A stretch of 64,000 nucleotides of DNA from Mesorhizobium sp. WSM4904 (GTDB lineage: Bacteria; Pseudomonadota; Alphaproteobacteria; Rhizobiales; Rhizobiaceae). The position numbers and the translations under genes are program-made. Numbering within the stretch: position 1 is the first letter of the stretch; every line of letters starts with the position of its first letter. Shown in pieces: positions 26,029 to 35,638 of this stretch. The notes under the pieces are model-generated. The model was given only the letters and a program-made list of their open reading frames with translations. It did no database searches and was not told the origin of the DNA. The stretch spans positions 2,551,001-2,615,000 of the forward strand of contig NZ_CP121354.1 in the NCBI RefSeq assembly GCF_029674545.1. Reading direction: 5' to 3'.

Positions 26029-26059
26029 GTCGTACGCAGGCCAATTGCCTGCGTACGAC
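26029..26059. terminator. Bidirectional terminator-like hairpin
   Basis: GTCGTACGCAGGC (26029-26041) pairs perfectly over 13 bases with GCCTGCGTACGAC (26047-26059), with a five-base loop CAATT. It sits between the convergent ends of doeB and the fuconate dehydratase gene. No T-run follows on either strand, so termination may need Rho or another factor. The stem is the longest uninterrupted one seen in a gene-end spacer in this window. Confidence 0.65.
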
Positions 26060-26065
26060 TCGCGT

Positions 26066-27343
26066 TCAACCGTGGAACTGGTAGGCGGCAATGGACTCCG
26101 GCTTCATCTCGATCGAGAAGCCCGGCGCCGCCGGCGGCATGTAGGCCGCGTTCTCGATGACGCAGGGCTCGAGGAAATGCTCGTGCAGGTGGTCGACATA
26201 TTCGATCACTCGGCCGTCCTTGGTGCCTGATACCGCGACATAGTCGATCATCGAGAGATGCTGGACATATTCGCACAAGCCGACGCCGCCGGCATGCGGC
26301 CAGACCGGCAGGCCGAACTTGGCGGCGATCAGCAGGACGGCCAGCACCTCGTTCAGCCCGCCCATGCGGCAGGAATCGATCTGCACGACGTCGATGGCGC
26401 CGCCGGCGATGAACTGCTTGAACATGATGCGGTTCTGGCACATCTCGCCGGTCGCGACCTTGATCGGCGCAACCGCCTTGCGGATCTTGGCATGGCCGGC
26501 GACGTCGTCCGGGCTGGTCGGCTCCTCGATGAAGAAGGGCCTGGCGAAGGCGAGATCGCGCAGCCAGCCGATCGCCTGGTCAACCTCCCAGACCTGGTTG
26601 GCGTCGATCATCAGGTAGCGGTCCGGACCGATCACTTCGCGGGCGATCCTGAGGCGGCGGATGTCGTCGGCGCGGTCGCGGCCGACTTTCAGCTTGACGT
26701 GATTGAAACCCTGGTCGACCGCTTCCTGGCAGAGCCGCCGCAGCTTGTCGTCCGGATAGCCGAGCCAGCCGGCCGAGGTGGTGTAGCAGGCATAGCCTTC
26801 GCGCTCGAGCGTGGCTATGCGCTCGGACTTCCCCGCTTCGGCTCGCTTCAGAATCTCCAGCGCCTCGCCCGGCGTGATCGCATCGGTGAGATAGCGGAAG
26901 TCGACGATGCGCACGATCTCTTCCGGGCTCATCTCGGCGACCAGGCGCCAGACCGGCTTGCCGGCTTCCTTCGCCCATAGGTCCCAGACCGCATTGACCA
27001 CCGCGCCGACGGCGAGATGCATGGCGCCCTTGTCCGGGCCGATCCAGCGCAACTGGCTGTCGCCGGTCACGTGATGCCAGAAACGGCCGGGATCCTCTCT
27101 GACCCAGTCGAGGTCGAGTCCGACGACGAGATGGCGCAGCGCCTCGATCGCCGCGCAGCAGATCTCGTTGCCGCGGCCGATGGTGAAGGTGAGCCCGTGG
27201 CCCTTCAGCGAGGGCACGTCGGTGTCGAGGATGACGTAGGCTGCGGAATAATCCGGGTCGGGGTTCATCGCATCCGACCCGTCGAGGTTTTGCGAGGTTG
27301 GAAAGCGCAGGTCGAAGACGCGAAGATCGGTAATGCGGGTCAT
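26066..27343 (-). CDS. L-fuconate dehydratase-type enolase superfamily enzyme
   Basis: A 425-residue enolase-superfamily enzyme. The N-terminus MTRITDLRVFDLRFPTSQNLDGSDAMNPDPDYSAAYV is the L-fuconate dehydratase opening, and FNHVKLKVGR (the KxK pair), LMIDANQVWEV (metal Asp), FFIEEPTSPDD (metal Glu), VATGEM (metal Glu), DSCRMGG (the Asp of the general base pair) and VWPHAGGVGL (its His) are all present. It dehydrates L-fuconate to 2-keto-3-deoxy-L-fuconate. A longer frame starts at 27439, but ATG 27343 begins the conserved sequence. It is the last gene of a ten-gene operon and is preceded by the SDR that would act on its product. Confidence 0.92.
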   Translation of the reverse strand: MTRITDLRVFDLRFPTSQNLDGSDAMNPDPDYSAAYVILDTDVPSLKGHGLTFTIGRGNEICCAAIEALRHLVVGLDLDWVREDPGRFWHHVTGDSQLRWIGPDKGAMHLAVGAVVNAVWDLWAKEAGKPVWRLVAEMSPEEIVRIVDFRYLTDAITPGEALEILKRAEAGKSERIATLEREGYACYTTSAGWLGYPDDKLRRLCQEAVDQGFNHVKLKVGRDRADDIRRLRIAREVIGPDRYLMIDANQVWEVDQAIGWLRDLAFARPFFIEEPTSPDDVAGHAKIRKAVAPIKVATGEMCQNRIMFKQFIAGGAIDVVQIDSCRMGGLNEVLAVLLIAAKFGLPVWPHAGGVGLCEYVQHLSMIDYVAVSGTKDGRVIEYVDHLHEHFLEPCVIENAAYMPPAAPGFSIEMKPESIAAYQFHG

Positions 27344-27356
27344 GCTCGGTGCCTCA

Positions 27357-28088
27357 TCAGATCGACCAGCCGCCGTCGATATTGTAGGCCTGTCCGGTCG
27401 TATAGGTGGCGCCGGCGAGATAGACTGCAAGATCGGCAATCTCCTCAGCCGTGCCCAGCCTGCCCATCGGCTGGCGGGCGATGAAGGCCGCGCGAGCCGC
27501 TTCGTAGTCGCCCTGCGCGCGCATGCGGCTTTCGAGCGACGGGCTCTCCACCGTACCGGGGCAGATCGCGTTGCAGCGGATGCCCCTCGCGACGTAGTCG
27601 GCCGCGATCGACTTGGTGAGGCCGATCACGGCCGCCTTGGTCACGCCATAGGCGAAGCGGTTCGGCACACCCTTCGGCGCGCCGGCGACCGAGGACATGT
27701 TGATGATCGCGCCGTCGCCGCGCTCCAGCATACCGGGCAGCACGGCGCGGATGGTGCGGATCATGGCGCGCACATTGAGATTGAAGGCGAAGTCGAGGTC
27801 CTCGTCCTTCATGTCGAGGATCGAGCCGGAATGGACGAAGCCGGCGCAGTTGAACAGCACGTCGACGCGGCCGATCTCGGCGAAGGCGGCCTTCACGGCC
27901 TCGTCGTTCAGCACATCGAGCTTGCGGGTTACGATTCCTTTATGGCCGCTGAGCTCGGCCAGCGCGGCTTCGTTGATGTCGGTGGCGTGGACAGTGGCGC
28001 CAGCCTCGGCAAAGGCCAGCGCGCTTGCCCGACCGATGCCCTGCGCCGCCGCGGTTACGACAACGATTTTCCCCGTAAGATCAGCCAT
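27357..28088 (-). CDS. SDR dehydrogenase, probable 2-keto-3-deoxy-L-fuconate dehydrogenase
   Basis: A 243-residue short-chain dehydrogenase with VVTAAAQGIGRASALAFAEAG, HATDINE (Asp favouring NAD), LFNCAGFVH, catalytic Ser in NMSSVAGAPKG and Tyr-Lys in FAYGVTKAAV, ending NIDGGWSI. It sits directly upstream of the fuconate dehydratase gene in the operon. In the non-phosphorylative fucose route this enzyme oxidises 2-keto-3-deoxy-L-fuconate to the 2,4-diketo acid. Assignment rests on close similarity in pattern to that group and on context; it could also act on the sugar itself. Confidence 0.85.
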   Translation of the reverse strand: MADLTGKIVVVTAAAQGIGRASALAFAEAGATVHATDINEAALAELSGHKGIVTRKLDVLNDEAVKAAFAEIGRVDVLFNCAGFVHSGSILDMKDEDLDFAFNLNVRAMIRTIRAVLPGMLERGDGAIINMSSVAGAPKGVPNRFAYGVTKAAVIGLTKSIAADYVARGIRCNAICPGTVESPSLESRMRAQGDYEAARAAFIARQPMGRLGTAEEIADLAVYLAGATYTTGQAYNIDGGWSI

Positions 28089-28106
28089 GTTGTTTGTCTC
28101 CGTCTT

Positions 28107-28559
28107 TCAGCCGAGCCGGGGGCGCCGCTCGACGATGTAGATATGATCGGCGGCGAGTACGACTTCGTCGCGCTGGTTGATGACCTCGACGCGCTCGATG
28201 ACGCGCCCTGAGTCCGGCCGTTTCGGATCGTCTTCTTTTGCTGCGATCGTCGTGCGCGTGCGGATCGTGTCGCCGATGAAGACCGGCTTGATGAAGCGCA
28301 GCCTGTCGTAGCCATAGGAGAAGGCCACCGGGTTGATCACGTTCGCCGTCAGGCCGACGCCGACCGAGAAGACGAGCGTGCCATGCGCGATGCGCTGGCC
28401 GAAGGGCGTCGTCTTCATGAACTCGGCGTCTATGTGGTGCGGAAAGAAATCGCCGGTGTGACCGGCGTGGACGACGAAGTCCGTCTCGGTGATGGTGCGG
28501 CCGCTGGTCAGCCGCGACGAACCGATCTCGTAGTCCTCGAAATAGATGACCCGTTCCAT
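28107..28559 (-). CDS. MaoC-family hydratase
   Basis: A 150-residue single hotdog-fold protein. The hydratase motif is clear: [30 protein letters not shown], with Asp and His in the expected places. Enoyl-CoA hydratases of this type act on CoA thioesters, so its presence in a sugar operon is unexpected. Part of its sequence ([19 protein letters not shown]) is almost the same as in the MaoC protein at 39671-40225, so they are paralogues. It lies 19 bases after the SDR and eight bases before the Gfo/Idh gene. Function in this operon unknown. Confidence 0.85.
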   Translation of the reverse strand: MERVIYFEDYEIGSSRLTSGRTITETDFVVHAGHTGDFFPHHIDAEFMKTTPFGQRIAHGTLVFSVGVGLTANVINPVAFSYGYDRLRFIKPVFIGDTIRTRTTIAAKEDDPKRPDSGRVIERVEVINQRDEVVLAADHIYIVERRPRLG

Positions 28560-28567
28560 CTCGTGCC

Positions 28568-29641
28568 CTACGGTTTTGCGGCGAGCGGCGTCGCCGGCGC
28601 GGCGCTCGATTTATAGGCGGCCTCGACCAGCGCCATCGTGTTCCAGGTGTCCTCGACGGAACTGACCAGCTCGGCGTCCTCGCCAGACGCGAAGCGCTGG
28701 ACATTGGCCATGCGCCCGACAAAGGCGTCGGGGAACCATTCGCCAATGAGCGGCACGCCGACCCAGTCGGAGCCGCCTTTGGGATAGATCTCGAGCACGT
28801 CGGGCTCGCCGCGCGGATAGTCGAGATTGAGGCCGAGCTTGACGTAGGCGGCGCCCTCGGTGCCGCAGACGCGGAACTCGCAGGCCTGATGCCGCCGGCC
28901 GAACTTGTGGTCGTGGTTGATCGAAAGCGCGCAGCGCACCGTGTCGCCATAGTCGAGGATGGCGCTGGTGCGTGTCTGCGCGACCTGGTGATCGGGGTGA
29001 CCGAGCGTCTTGGCATGCACGCCCTTCGGGTCGCCCAACAATTGCCGGATCAGGTCGAGATAGTGGATCGAGTGCATGGCGATCTCGACGCGCGGCGCCG
29101 TGAGCAGAAATTCCCAGAGCTGCCACGGCGTCGCGAGCGCCAGCCAGGCGTCGAAGTCGACGACCTCGCCGAGCCAGCCCTTGGCGATCGCGTCCTTCAG
29201 CGCGAGCATCATCGGCGCGAAGCGGAGCTGGAAATTCACGGCAGCCTTGAGTTTCTTGGCGCGGCAGATTTCGAGGATCTCGGTCGCCTCGCCGAGATAG
29301 TTGCCCATCGGCTTCTGGATCAATGCGACCGCATCGTCGGGCAGAGCCTTCAGCACCTCGGCGTGCCGGCCGGGCGGCGTCGCCAGATCGAAGATCGCGT
29401 CCTTGACGGCGGCCGCCTCGTCCACCGAGCGGAACGCCGTCACGCCCCATTGCTCAGCCAGTTTTCCGGCCTTGGCATGGTCGGGATCGTAGAGGCCGGC
29501 AACCGGAAAGCCGGCCCTGCGATAGGCCGGAAAATGCGCGTCGCCGACGATCGAGCCGGCACCGAAGGTGACGATTGGGCGCGGCTTCGCAGGAGCCGGC
29601 CAGGACTGCGCCAGCGATGCGGGATCGAAAGCGTCAGTCAT
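28568..29641 (-). CDS. Gfo/Idh/MocA-family oxidoreductase
   Basis: A 357-residue NAD(P)-dependent oxidoreductase with the Rossmann motif [22 protein letters not shown] at the start, [11 protein letters not shown] in place of the usual EKPxA, and a C-terminal substrate domain. Members oxidise sugars or inositol-type rings. ATG 29641 overlaps the end of the mutarotase by eight bases; a longer start at 29656 is possible. It may be the missing sugar dehydrogenase of the pathway, since no other dehydrogenase for the first oxidation is visible in the operon. That is inference. Confidence 0.85.
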   Translation of the reverse strand: MTDAFDPASLAQSWPAPAKPRPIVTFGAGSIVGDAHFPAYRRAGFPVAGLYDPDHAKAGKLAEQWGVTAFRSVDEAAAVKDAIFDLATPPGRHAEVLKALPDDAVALIQKPMGNYLGEATEILEICRAKKLKAAVNFQLRFAPMMLALKDAIAKGWLGEVVDFDAWLALATPWQLWEFLLTAPRVEIAMHSIHYLDLIRQLLGDPKGVHAKTLGHPDHQVAQTRTSAILDYGDTVRCALSINHDHKFGRRHQACEFRVCGTEGAAYVKLGLNLDYPRGEPDVLEIYPKGGSDWVGVPLIGEWFPDAFVGRMANVQRFASGEDAELVSSVEDTWNTMALVEAAYKSSAAPATPLAAKP

Positions 29642-29963
29642 GGTGGAAGACTTCATCCATCATCGCCCACCATTCGCCTTCCTGCCTGGTCGGCAAAGGC
29701 TGCTGGCAAGGCATGCAGACCGCCCACCATTCCTGGGTCGTGGGGTCCGCGGCCATCTTGGCCATGTCGGCGGCGTAGTCGGTGCCGTGATACTCGAAAT
29801 AGGAGAACAGCAGGTTTTCCGGCCGCTTGAGGTAGATCGAGTAGTTCTTGATGTTGCAGGCCGAGATCATCTTGAGCACGTCCGGCCACACGGCGGCGTG
29901 CAGGCGCGCATATTCCTCGACCTTCTCCGGCTTGAGGCCGAGCACCATGCCCATTCGCTGCAT
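29634..29963 (-). CDS. L-rhamnose mutarotase-family protein (RhaM type)
   Basis: A 109-residue mutarotase that interconverts alpha and beta anomers of a 6-deoxyhexose. Seen: the active-site His22 in EEYARLHAAVWPDVL, the tyrosines IYLKRPENLLFSYFEYHG, and the tryptophan pair WWAVCMPCQQPLP. The start ATG 29963 has GGAGG seven bases upstream. RhaM-type proteins act on L-rhamnose; relatives act on L-fucose, and the neighbours here favour L-fucose or a similar sugar. It overlaps the Gfo/Idh gene and follows the enolase-superfamily gene by one base. Confidence 0.9.
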   Translation of the reverse strand: MQRMGMVLGLKPEKVEEYARLHAAVWPDVLKMISACNIKNYSIYLKRPENLLFSYFEYHGTDYAADMAKMAADPTTQEWWAVCMPCQQPLPTRQEGEWWAMMDEVFHHD

Positions 29964-29964
29964 C

Positions 29965-31086
29965 TCAATCCCTCCGTTCGGTGACGGTGACGTCGAATTC
30001 GGCGATGCTGCGCGACTTGAGCGCATCGAAATCCCAGTCGATGCCGAGGCCCGGCTCGCCCGGCGCCAGCGCATGGCCGTTTTCGATCACCATCTTCTTG
30101 CCCGTCAACTCGTCCAGCTGCGGAATGTATTCGACATATTTGCCGTTCGGCACCGCGCAGGCCAGGCTGACATGCAGTTCCATCAGGAAATGCGGGCAGA
30201 TGGGCATGTCGAAGGCTTCCGCCATATGCGCCACCTTCAGCCAGGGCGTGATGCCACCGATGCGGCCGACATCGACCTGCACGACGTTGCAGCCGCCCTT
30301 CTGCATATATTCGCGGAAATGACGGATCGAATAAAGCGACTCGCCGACGGCAATAGGCGTGGCGGTCGAATTCGACAGCCGTACATGGCCGTCGATGTCG
30401 TCGGCCGGCAGCGGCTCCTCGATCCAGGCGAGATCGAGATCGCGCAGCCGCTCGGCGCGCCTGATGGCCTCGTCGACGGAAAAACCCTGGTTGCAGTCGG
30501 TCATGATCTCGTAGCCGTCGCCGACAGCCTTTCGCACAGCCGAAAGCCGGGCGAAGTCCTCCGAGCCGTGCGGCTTGCCGATCTTGACTTTGGAGCCGGT
30601 GAAGCCTTTCGCCTTGGCGGCTGACGCGTCCTCGACGAGCGCTTCCATCTCGATGTGCAGCCAGCCGCCTTCGGTGGTGTAGAGCGGACAGCGGTCCTTG
30701 GCGCCGCCGGCAAGCTTCCAGAGCGGCAGTTTCTGCTTCCGCGCCCGCAGATCCCAGAGCGCGGTGTCGATCGCGGCGAGCGCGATGGCCGTGATGGCGC
30801 CGATCGTCGTGGCATGGGTCGCGAATTCGAGATCGTGCCAGATGGCCTCGATCCGGTCGGCATCCTCACCGATCAGGCGCGGCGCCAGGTGATCGGCCAG
30901 AAGCCGCATCACCGAAGAGCCGCCGGTGCCGATCGTGTAGGAATAGCCCATGCCGACCGCGCCGTCGGCGTCGGTGATGGTGACGATCGGGGTTTCCTGG
31001 CTGACGAAACTCTGGATCGCGTCGGTGCGCTTCACCTTCGGCGCCAGATCGACCATTGCAAGCTCGACCTTCTCGATCTTCGCCAT
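29965..31086 (-). CDS. Mandelate racemase/muconate lactonizing-family enzyme, acid-sugar dehydratase
   Basis: A 373-residue enolase-superfamily enzyme. Metal ligands and bases are in place: KVK pair (K166, K168) in GSKVKIG, D197 in MTDCNQG, E223 in WIEEPL, E249 in VGES, and the D272-H299 dyad (VQVDVGRIGG and ICPHFLMELH). It is distinct from the fuconate dehydratase 2.6 kb away, so the operon carries two acid-sugar enzymes. The substrate cannot be read; galactarate/talarate or an aldonate are the usual options for this subgroup. It lies between the ABC ATPase and the mutarotase with very short spacers. Confidence 0.85.
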   Translation of the reverse strand: MAKIEKVELAMVDLAPKVKRTDAIQSFVSQETPIVTITDADGAVGMGYSYTIGTGGSSVMRLLADHLAPRLIGEDADRIEAIWHDLEFATHATTIGAITAIALAAIDTALWDLRARKQKLPLWKLAGGAKDRCPLYTTEGGWLHIEMEALVEDASAAKAKGFTGSKVKIGKPHGSEDFARLSAVRKAVGDGYEIMTDCNQGFSVDEAIRRAERLRDLDLAWIEEPLPADDIDGHVRLSNSTATPIAVGESLYSIRHFREYMQKGGCNVVQVDVGRIGGITPWLKVAHMAEAFDMPICPHFLMELHVSLACAVPNGKYVEYIPQLDELTGKKMVIENGHALAPGEPGLGIDWDFDALKSRSIAEFDVTVTERRD

Positions 31087-31088
31087 CG

Positions 31089-32186
<1,098 letters not shown>

Positions 32187-32190
32187 CGGA

Positions 32191-33057
32191 TCAACCTTTC
32201 ACCGCGCCGGAGGTCAGGCCGCCGACGAGGTGTTTTTGCACGATGAAGGTAAGGATAAGCGCCGGAATGATCATCACCACGGCCAGCGCGCACATGCCGC
32301 GCCAGTCGATGGTGAATTCGGCGGTGTAGTCGAGCAGCCCGACGGGCAGCGTCTTGGAATTGATCGAGCGCGTCAGCTGCGAAGCCAGCGCAAACTCGTT
32401 CCAGGAGGTGAGAAAGGCGAAGATGCCGGCCGAGGCGATTCCCGGTCCAGCGAGCGGGAACTCGACCTGCCAGAAAGCCTGCCAGCGCGTGCAGCCGTCG
32501 ATCTGCGCGGCCTCGGCGAGGTCCTTCGGCACCTGGCGGAAGAAGCCGTCGATCAGCCAGATGGTGAAGGGCACGTTTAGCGCGACATAGGCCAGGATCA
32601 GGCCGAAATGCGTGTCGATGATGTCAAGCCGCGCATAGACGAAGAACAGCGGCAGCGAGAGTGCGATGCCCGGCACAGTGCGCGTCAGCATCAGCCCGAG
32701 GAACATCGCCGACTTGCCGCGGAAGCGGTAGCGCGCGAAGGCGTAGCCGCCGGCCATGCCGATGGCGATGGCAATGACGGTCGACGTCACCGAAATGATC
32801 AGCGAGTTGCGGAAATAGTCGAGGACGGGAATGCCGCCCTTGCCGACGCCGCTGAACATGGCGATGTAGGCGTCGAGCGAGACCTGCTGCGGGATCCAGA
32901 CCGGCGGCTTCGCGAGGATCTCGACCGTCGGCCGCAACGAGGACAGCACGATCCAGATGCCGGGCAGGCAGATGAAAAGCATGGCCAGAAACAGACCGAC
33001 GCGGTGCGCGACGGTTGCAGCGCGGCGCTTCAGGCGGGCGGATGCGTTGGCGTCCAT
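32191..33057 (-). CDS. Carbohydrate ABC transporter permease (MalG type)
   Basis: A 288-residue MalG-type inner-membrane permease. It begins MDANASARLKRRAATVAHRVGLFLAMLFICLPGIWIVLSSLRP with the first membrane segment, and has about six segments. The EAA loop is DLAEAAQIDGCTRWQAFWQVEFPLAGPG. The start ATG 33057 is two bases after the stop of the other permease gene; the longer frame to 33213 has no support. It ends ETLVGGLTSGAVKG, a common C-terminus of this family. Works with the partner permease at 33060-33956. Confidence 0.9.
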   Translation of the reverse strand: MDANASARLKRRAATVAHRVGLFLAMLFICLPGIWIVLSSLRPTVEILAKPPVWIPQQVSLDAYIAMFSGVGKGGIPVLDYFRNSLIISVTSTVIAIAIGMAGGYAFARYRFRGKSAMFLGLMLTRTVPGIALSLPLFFVYARLDIIDTHFGLILAYVALNVPFTIWLIDGFFRQVPKDLAEAAQIDGCTRWQAFWQVEFPLAGPGIASAGIFAFLTSWNEFALASQLTRSINSKTLPVGLLDYTAEFTIDWRGMCALAVVMIIPALILTFIVQKHLVGGLTSGAVKG

Positions 33058-33059
33058 TC

Positions 33060-33956
33060 TCACCACTCCGCGCCGATCTGGGTGCGCGCCGCGGCGAGCT
33101 TCTTGAAGAAATAGACGGTGAAGACGATCGACAGCAGGATCGAAAAATATGCCATCGCATTGGCGACGCCCATGCGCGCGTCGCTGTAGGCGGTGCGCGC
33201 GACCAGCGTCCACAAAAGTTCCGTGCGGCCGGCAGGGCCGCCGTCAGTCATAATCTTGACGATGTCATAGGCGCGCGCGACGTCGAGCGAGCGGATGGTC
33301 ATGGCGATATAGGCGAAGGGCATGATGAAGGGCCAGGTCACATAGCGGAAGGTCTGCCACGGCGTGCAGCCGTCGACGCGCGCCGCCTCGACCGGCTCCT
33401 TCGGCATGGCGAGCAGGCCGGCCAGGATCAGGATCGCGAAGATCGAGGTCGACGACCAGATCTCGGCGATGGAGATGGCGATGAAGGCGAGATGGCCTTC
33501 GATCAGCCAGGGGATCGCGTCCTGCGTGATGCCCAGCGACTGCAATGCGTTGTTCACCAGCCCGATATTGTCGTTGAACATGAACTTGAACTGGAAGCCG
33601 ACAAGGATCGGCGAGAACATCATCGGGAACATCATGATGGTGCGCAGCACCCGCTGGCCGCGGCTGGCCTTCTCGACCAGCAGCGCCAGGCCGAGCCCCA
33701 GCAGCATTTCGAGATTGAGCGCTATGGTGAGCAGAAGCACGGTGCGGCCGAAGGCCCACCAGAAATTCGCGTCGGACAGAATGTTGCGATAGTTGCGCAG
33801 CCCGATGAAGGTGAAGAAGGTCTCCGGCCGCGTCAGCCTGAACGGCGTGAAGCTGGAATAGAAGGACAGGCAGAGCGGCACGACCACCACGGCCGCCAGC
33901 ACGAGCACGGCCGGCAGCAGAAGAAGGGTTGGCGCGGAAAGCCGCTTGGCCGTCAT
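33060..33956 (-). CDS. Carbohydrate ABC transporter permease (MalF type)
   Basis: A 298-residue permease beginning MTAKRLSAPTLLLLPAVLVLAAVVVVPLCLSFYSS, with six predicted membrane segments and the EAA loop PVEAARVDGCTPWQTFRYVTWPFIMP. ATG 33956 follows TTGGAACAT (GGAA six bases upstream); the longer frame to 34034 includes non-coding sequence and a hairpin. It is preceded in the operon by the binding-protein gene across about 210 bases that hold two hairpins (34021-34107), which suggests that permease expression is lower than that of the binding protein. Confidence 0.9.
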   Translation of the reverse strand: MTAKRLSAPTLLLLPAVLVLAAVVVVPLCLSFYSSFTPFRLTRPETFFTFIGLRNYRNILSDANFWWAFGRTVLLLTIALNLEMLLGLGLALLVEKASRGQRVLRTIMMFPMMFSPILVGFQFKFMFNDNIGLVNNALQSLGITQDAIPWLIEGHLAFIAISIAEIWSSTSIFAILILAGLLAMPKEPVEAARVDGCTPWQTFRYVTWPFIMPFAYIAMTIRSLDVARAYDIVKIMTDGGPAGRTELLWTLVARTAYSDARMGVANAMAYFSILLSIVFTVYFFKKLAAARTQIGAEW

Positions 33957-34020
33957 GCAATGTTCCAAAATTGCTTGCGCGGCCGGCGATCCAATCGCAG
34001 GGCGGCCGCATCGGTCAAAA

Positions 34021-34048
34021 GCGGCGCCGGCCACAAGACCGGCGCCGC
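34021..34048. terminator. GC-rich hairpin between binding-protein and permease genes
   Basis: GCGGCGCCGG (34021-34030) pairs with CCGGCGCCGC (34039-34048), a perfect 10-base stem over an eight-base loop. It lies between the binding-protein gene and its permeases, together with repeat copy B. No T-run follows; an attenuator or message-stabilising hairpin is more likely than full termination. Confidence 0.6.
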
Positions 34049-34063
34049 AGGGAGGATGGTTCC

Positions 34064-34167
34064 TTAAAGCGCGTCGTGCTGAAACGGATTCAGGCGACGC
34101 GCTTTAAGTCCTTGTTCTTGTGCGTGTCGTTTTCGCAAAACCGCTGCACACTTTTGCGCGACATGCA
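34064..34167. repeat. Dispersed two-hairpin intergenic repeat, copy B
   Basis: First hairpin TTAAAGCGCGTCG (34064-34076) against CGACGCGCTTTAA (34095-34107), perfect 13-base stem. Second imperfect palindrome follows with CAAAACCGCTGCACACTTTTG at 34136-34156 flanked by TGTCG and CGACA. The final CATGCA abuts the stop codon of the binding-protein gene, as copy A does for doeX. Same layout as copies A and C. Confidence 0.8.
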
Positions 34168-35481
34168 TCAGAGCTTGCCGGCGTCCTCGAGAATCTGCGT
34201 CGCCTTGGCGGCAGCATCGTCGAGCGCCTGCTTGGAAGTCTTGTCGCCGAGGATGGCGGCCTGGAGCTCCGGATAGACGGCGTTGGAGATCTCGATCCAC
34301 TCCGGCGTCTGCGGCACCGGGAAGGCGTTCTTGGCGGCTTCCTGGAAGGCCTGCAGCACCTCGGTCTTGTAGGGATCGGACTTCGCCTGCTCGAGGTCCC
34401 ATTCCCAGACCTTGGTGCGGGTGGGCAGCGGGCCGGCGGCTGCCTCCAGCTTCTGGCTGTCCTCATTGGTCAGCCACCAGACGAGCGAGGCGGCGGCTTC
34501 CTTGTTGGCGCAGTTCTCGGTCACCGAGAAGCCGTGCGCGCCGGACCAGCCCGAGCGCTTGCCGGACGAGCCCTTCGGCTGGACCTTGACGCCGACATTG
34601 CCTGCAATCTTCGACGACTTCGGGTCGTTGAAGAAGCCAGCCCAGCCCGGCCAGTCGAGGTTGATCGCCACGGTGCCGGAAGCGAAGCCCTGGCCGAGAT
34701 CGTCCCACAGATAGTTGGTCGTGCCGGCCGGCACGGCCTTGGCCTTGTAAAGCTTGACGAACCAGTCGAGCGCCTTGACGCCGGCGTCCGAGTTGAAGGC
34801 CGGCTTGCCGTCCTTGTCGAGATATTCGCCGCCGTCGGCAATCACCATCTCGTAGAAGCGGCCGTTGATCGCCTCTTCCTTGCCGGCATATTGCGTGCCG
34901 TAGAAATCGGGCGGGCTGGCGAAGAATTCCGCCTGCTGGGCCATCTCGTCGAAGGTGTCCGGGGGAGCGAGGTCCTCGCCGTATTTCTCCTTATAGGCCT
35001 TCTTCTTGGCTTCGTCCTGATAGAGGCTCTTCTGGTAGTAGAGCGCCGAGACGTCGAACTGCGCGCGCGGCAGCATCACCAGCTTGCCGTCTAGCGTCCC
35101 CGCCGCGATGTTGGCCGGGACGAAGGCGTCGATCTCCTCCTTAGGCAAGAGCTTGGCGAGATCGGTGTAGATGCCCGGATATTGCGGCGCGAACGAGGTG
35201 TGGTTGGAACCGACGCACCAGGTGATCGAATTGGAGGCGATGTCCGACTTGATCTCCTTGTCGAGATCGAAGTGATTCTTCTTGGAGATGACGTTGACCT
35301 TGGCGCCGGTCGCCTTCTCCCACTCGCCGATGCGCTCGTAGAGCTTTTCGTATTGCTGGCCGCCGATCAGCTTGGCGTCGATGGTGACGCCGGGAAACTT
35401 GCCCGGCAGGTCGGCCGCGAATGCAGCGCCCGATGCCATGAGCAATGCGCCGGCGGCGACGCCGGAAAGCAGTCTGTTCAT
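34168..35481 (-). CDS. Sugar ABC transporter substrate-binding protein
   Basis: A 437-residue family 1 solute-binding protein. It has a clear signal peptide (MNRLLSGVAAGALLMASGAAFAA, cleavage after AFA). The mature protein begins DLPGKFPGVTIDAKLIGG. Typical features: KYGEDLAPPDTFDEMAQQAEFFASP, WDDLGQGFASGTVAINLDWPGWAGFF and LVWWLTNEDSQKLEAAAG. It binds the sugar in the periplasm for the two permeases and the UgpC-type ATPase downstream. GGAGGAATTC lies just before the ATG. First gene of the ten-gene operon, divergent from the IclR regulator across 157 bases. Confidence 0.92.
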   Translation of the reverse strand: MNRLLSGVAAGALLMASGAAFAADLPGKFPGVTIDAKLIGGQQYEKLYERIGEWEKATGAKVNVISKKNHFDLDKEIKSDIASNSITWCVGSNHTSFAPQYPGIYTDLAKLLPKEEIDAFVPANIAAGTLDGKLVMLPRAQFDVSALYYQKSLYQDEAKKKAYKEKYGEDLAPPDTFDEMAQQAEFFASPPDFYGTQYAGKEEAINGRFYEMVIADGGEYLDKDGKPAFNSDAGVKALDWFVKLYKAKAVPAGTTNYLWDDLGQGFASGTVAINLDWPGWAGFFNDPKSSKIAGNVGVKVQPKGSSGKRSGWSGAHGFSVTENCANKEAAASLVWWLTNEDSQKLEAAAGPLPTRTKVWEWDLEQAKSDPYKTEVLQAFQEAAKNAFPVPQTPEWIEISNAVYPELQAAILGDKTSKQALDDAAAKATQILEDAGKL

Positions 35482-35535
35482 GAATTCCTCCCTGGACGGC
35501 CGGTGGCCGTCATGACCTGAAGCTCAACCGCTTCA

Positions 35536-35611
35536 TTCATATGCAAACAAAATATTCATAAGTCGTCAAGCCGAAACTTCTTCCCAATGAAGGCACTCTT
35601 GCGTATATGAA
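35536..35611. promoter_or_regulatory. Divergent promoter region with inverted TTCATAT / ATATGAA elements
   Basis: TTCATATGCAAAC at 35536-35548 and TTGCGTATATGAA at 35599-35611 are oppositely oriented and lie 51 bases apart between the sugar operon and the IclR gene. The second is close to TTGCGTATGTAAA at 59793-59805, upstream of the second leaderless binding-protein-like gene. They may bind the IclR proteins. AT-rich sequence between them is suited to divergent promoters. Confidence 0.4.
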
Positions 35612-35638
35612 GATGAAAATTCACCAGAGAGGCATCCG

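Noticed and set aside
26029..26059. Possible CRISPR-like palindromic unit
   Set aside because: It occurs once, with no spacers or further copies; a gene-end hairpin is sufficient.
33957..34034. N-terminal extension of the MalF-type permease to 34034
   Set aside because: It would cover a hairpin and intergenic sequence, and ATG 33956 has GGAA at a good distance and starts the membrane leader.
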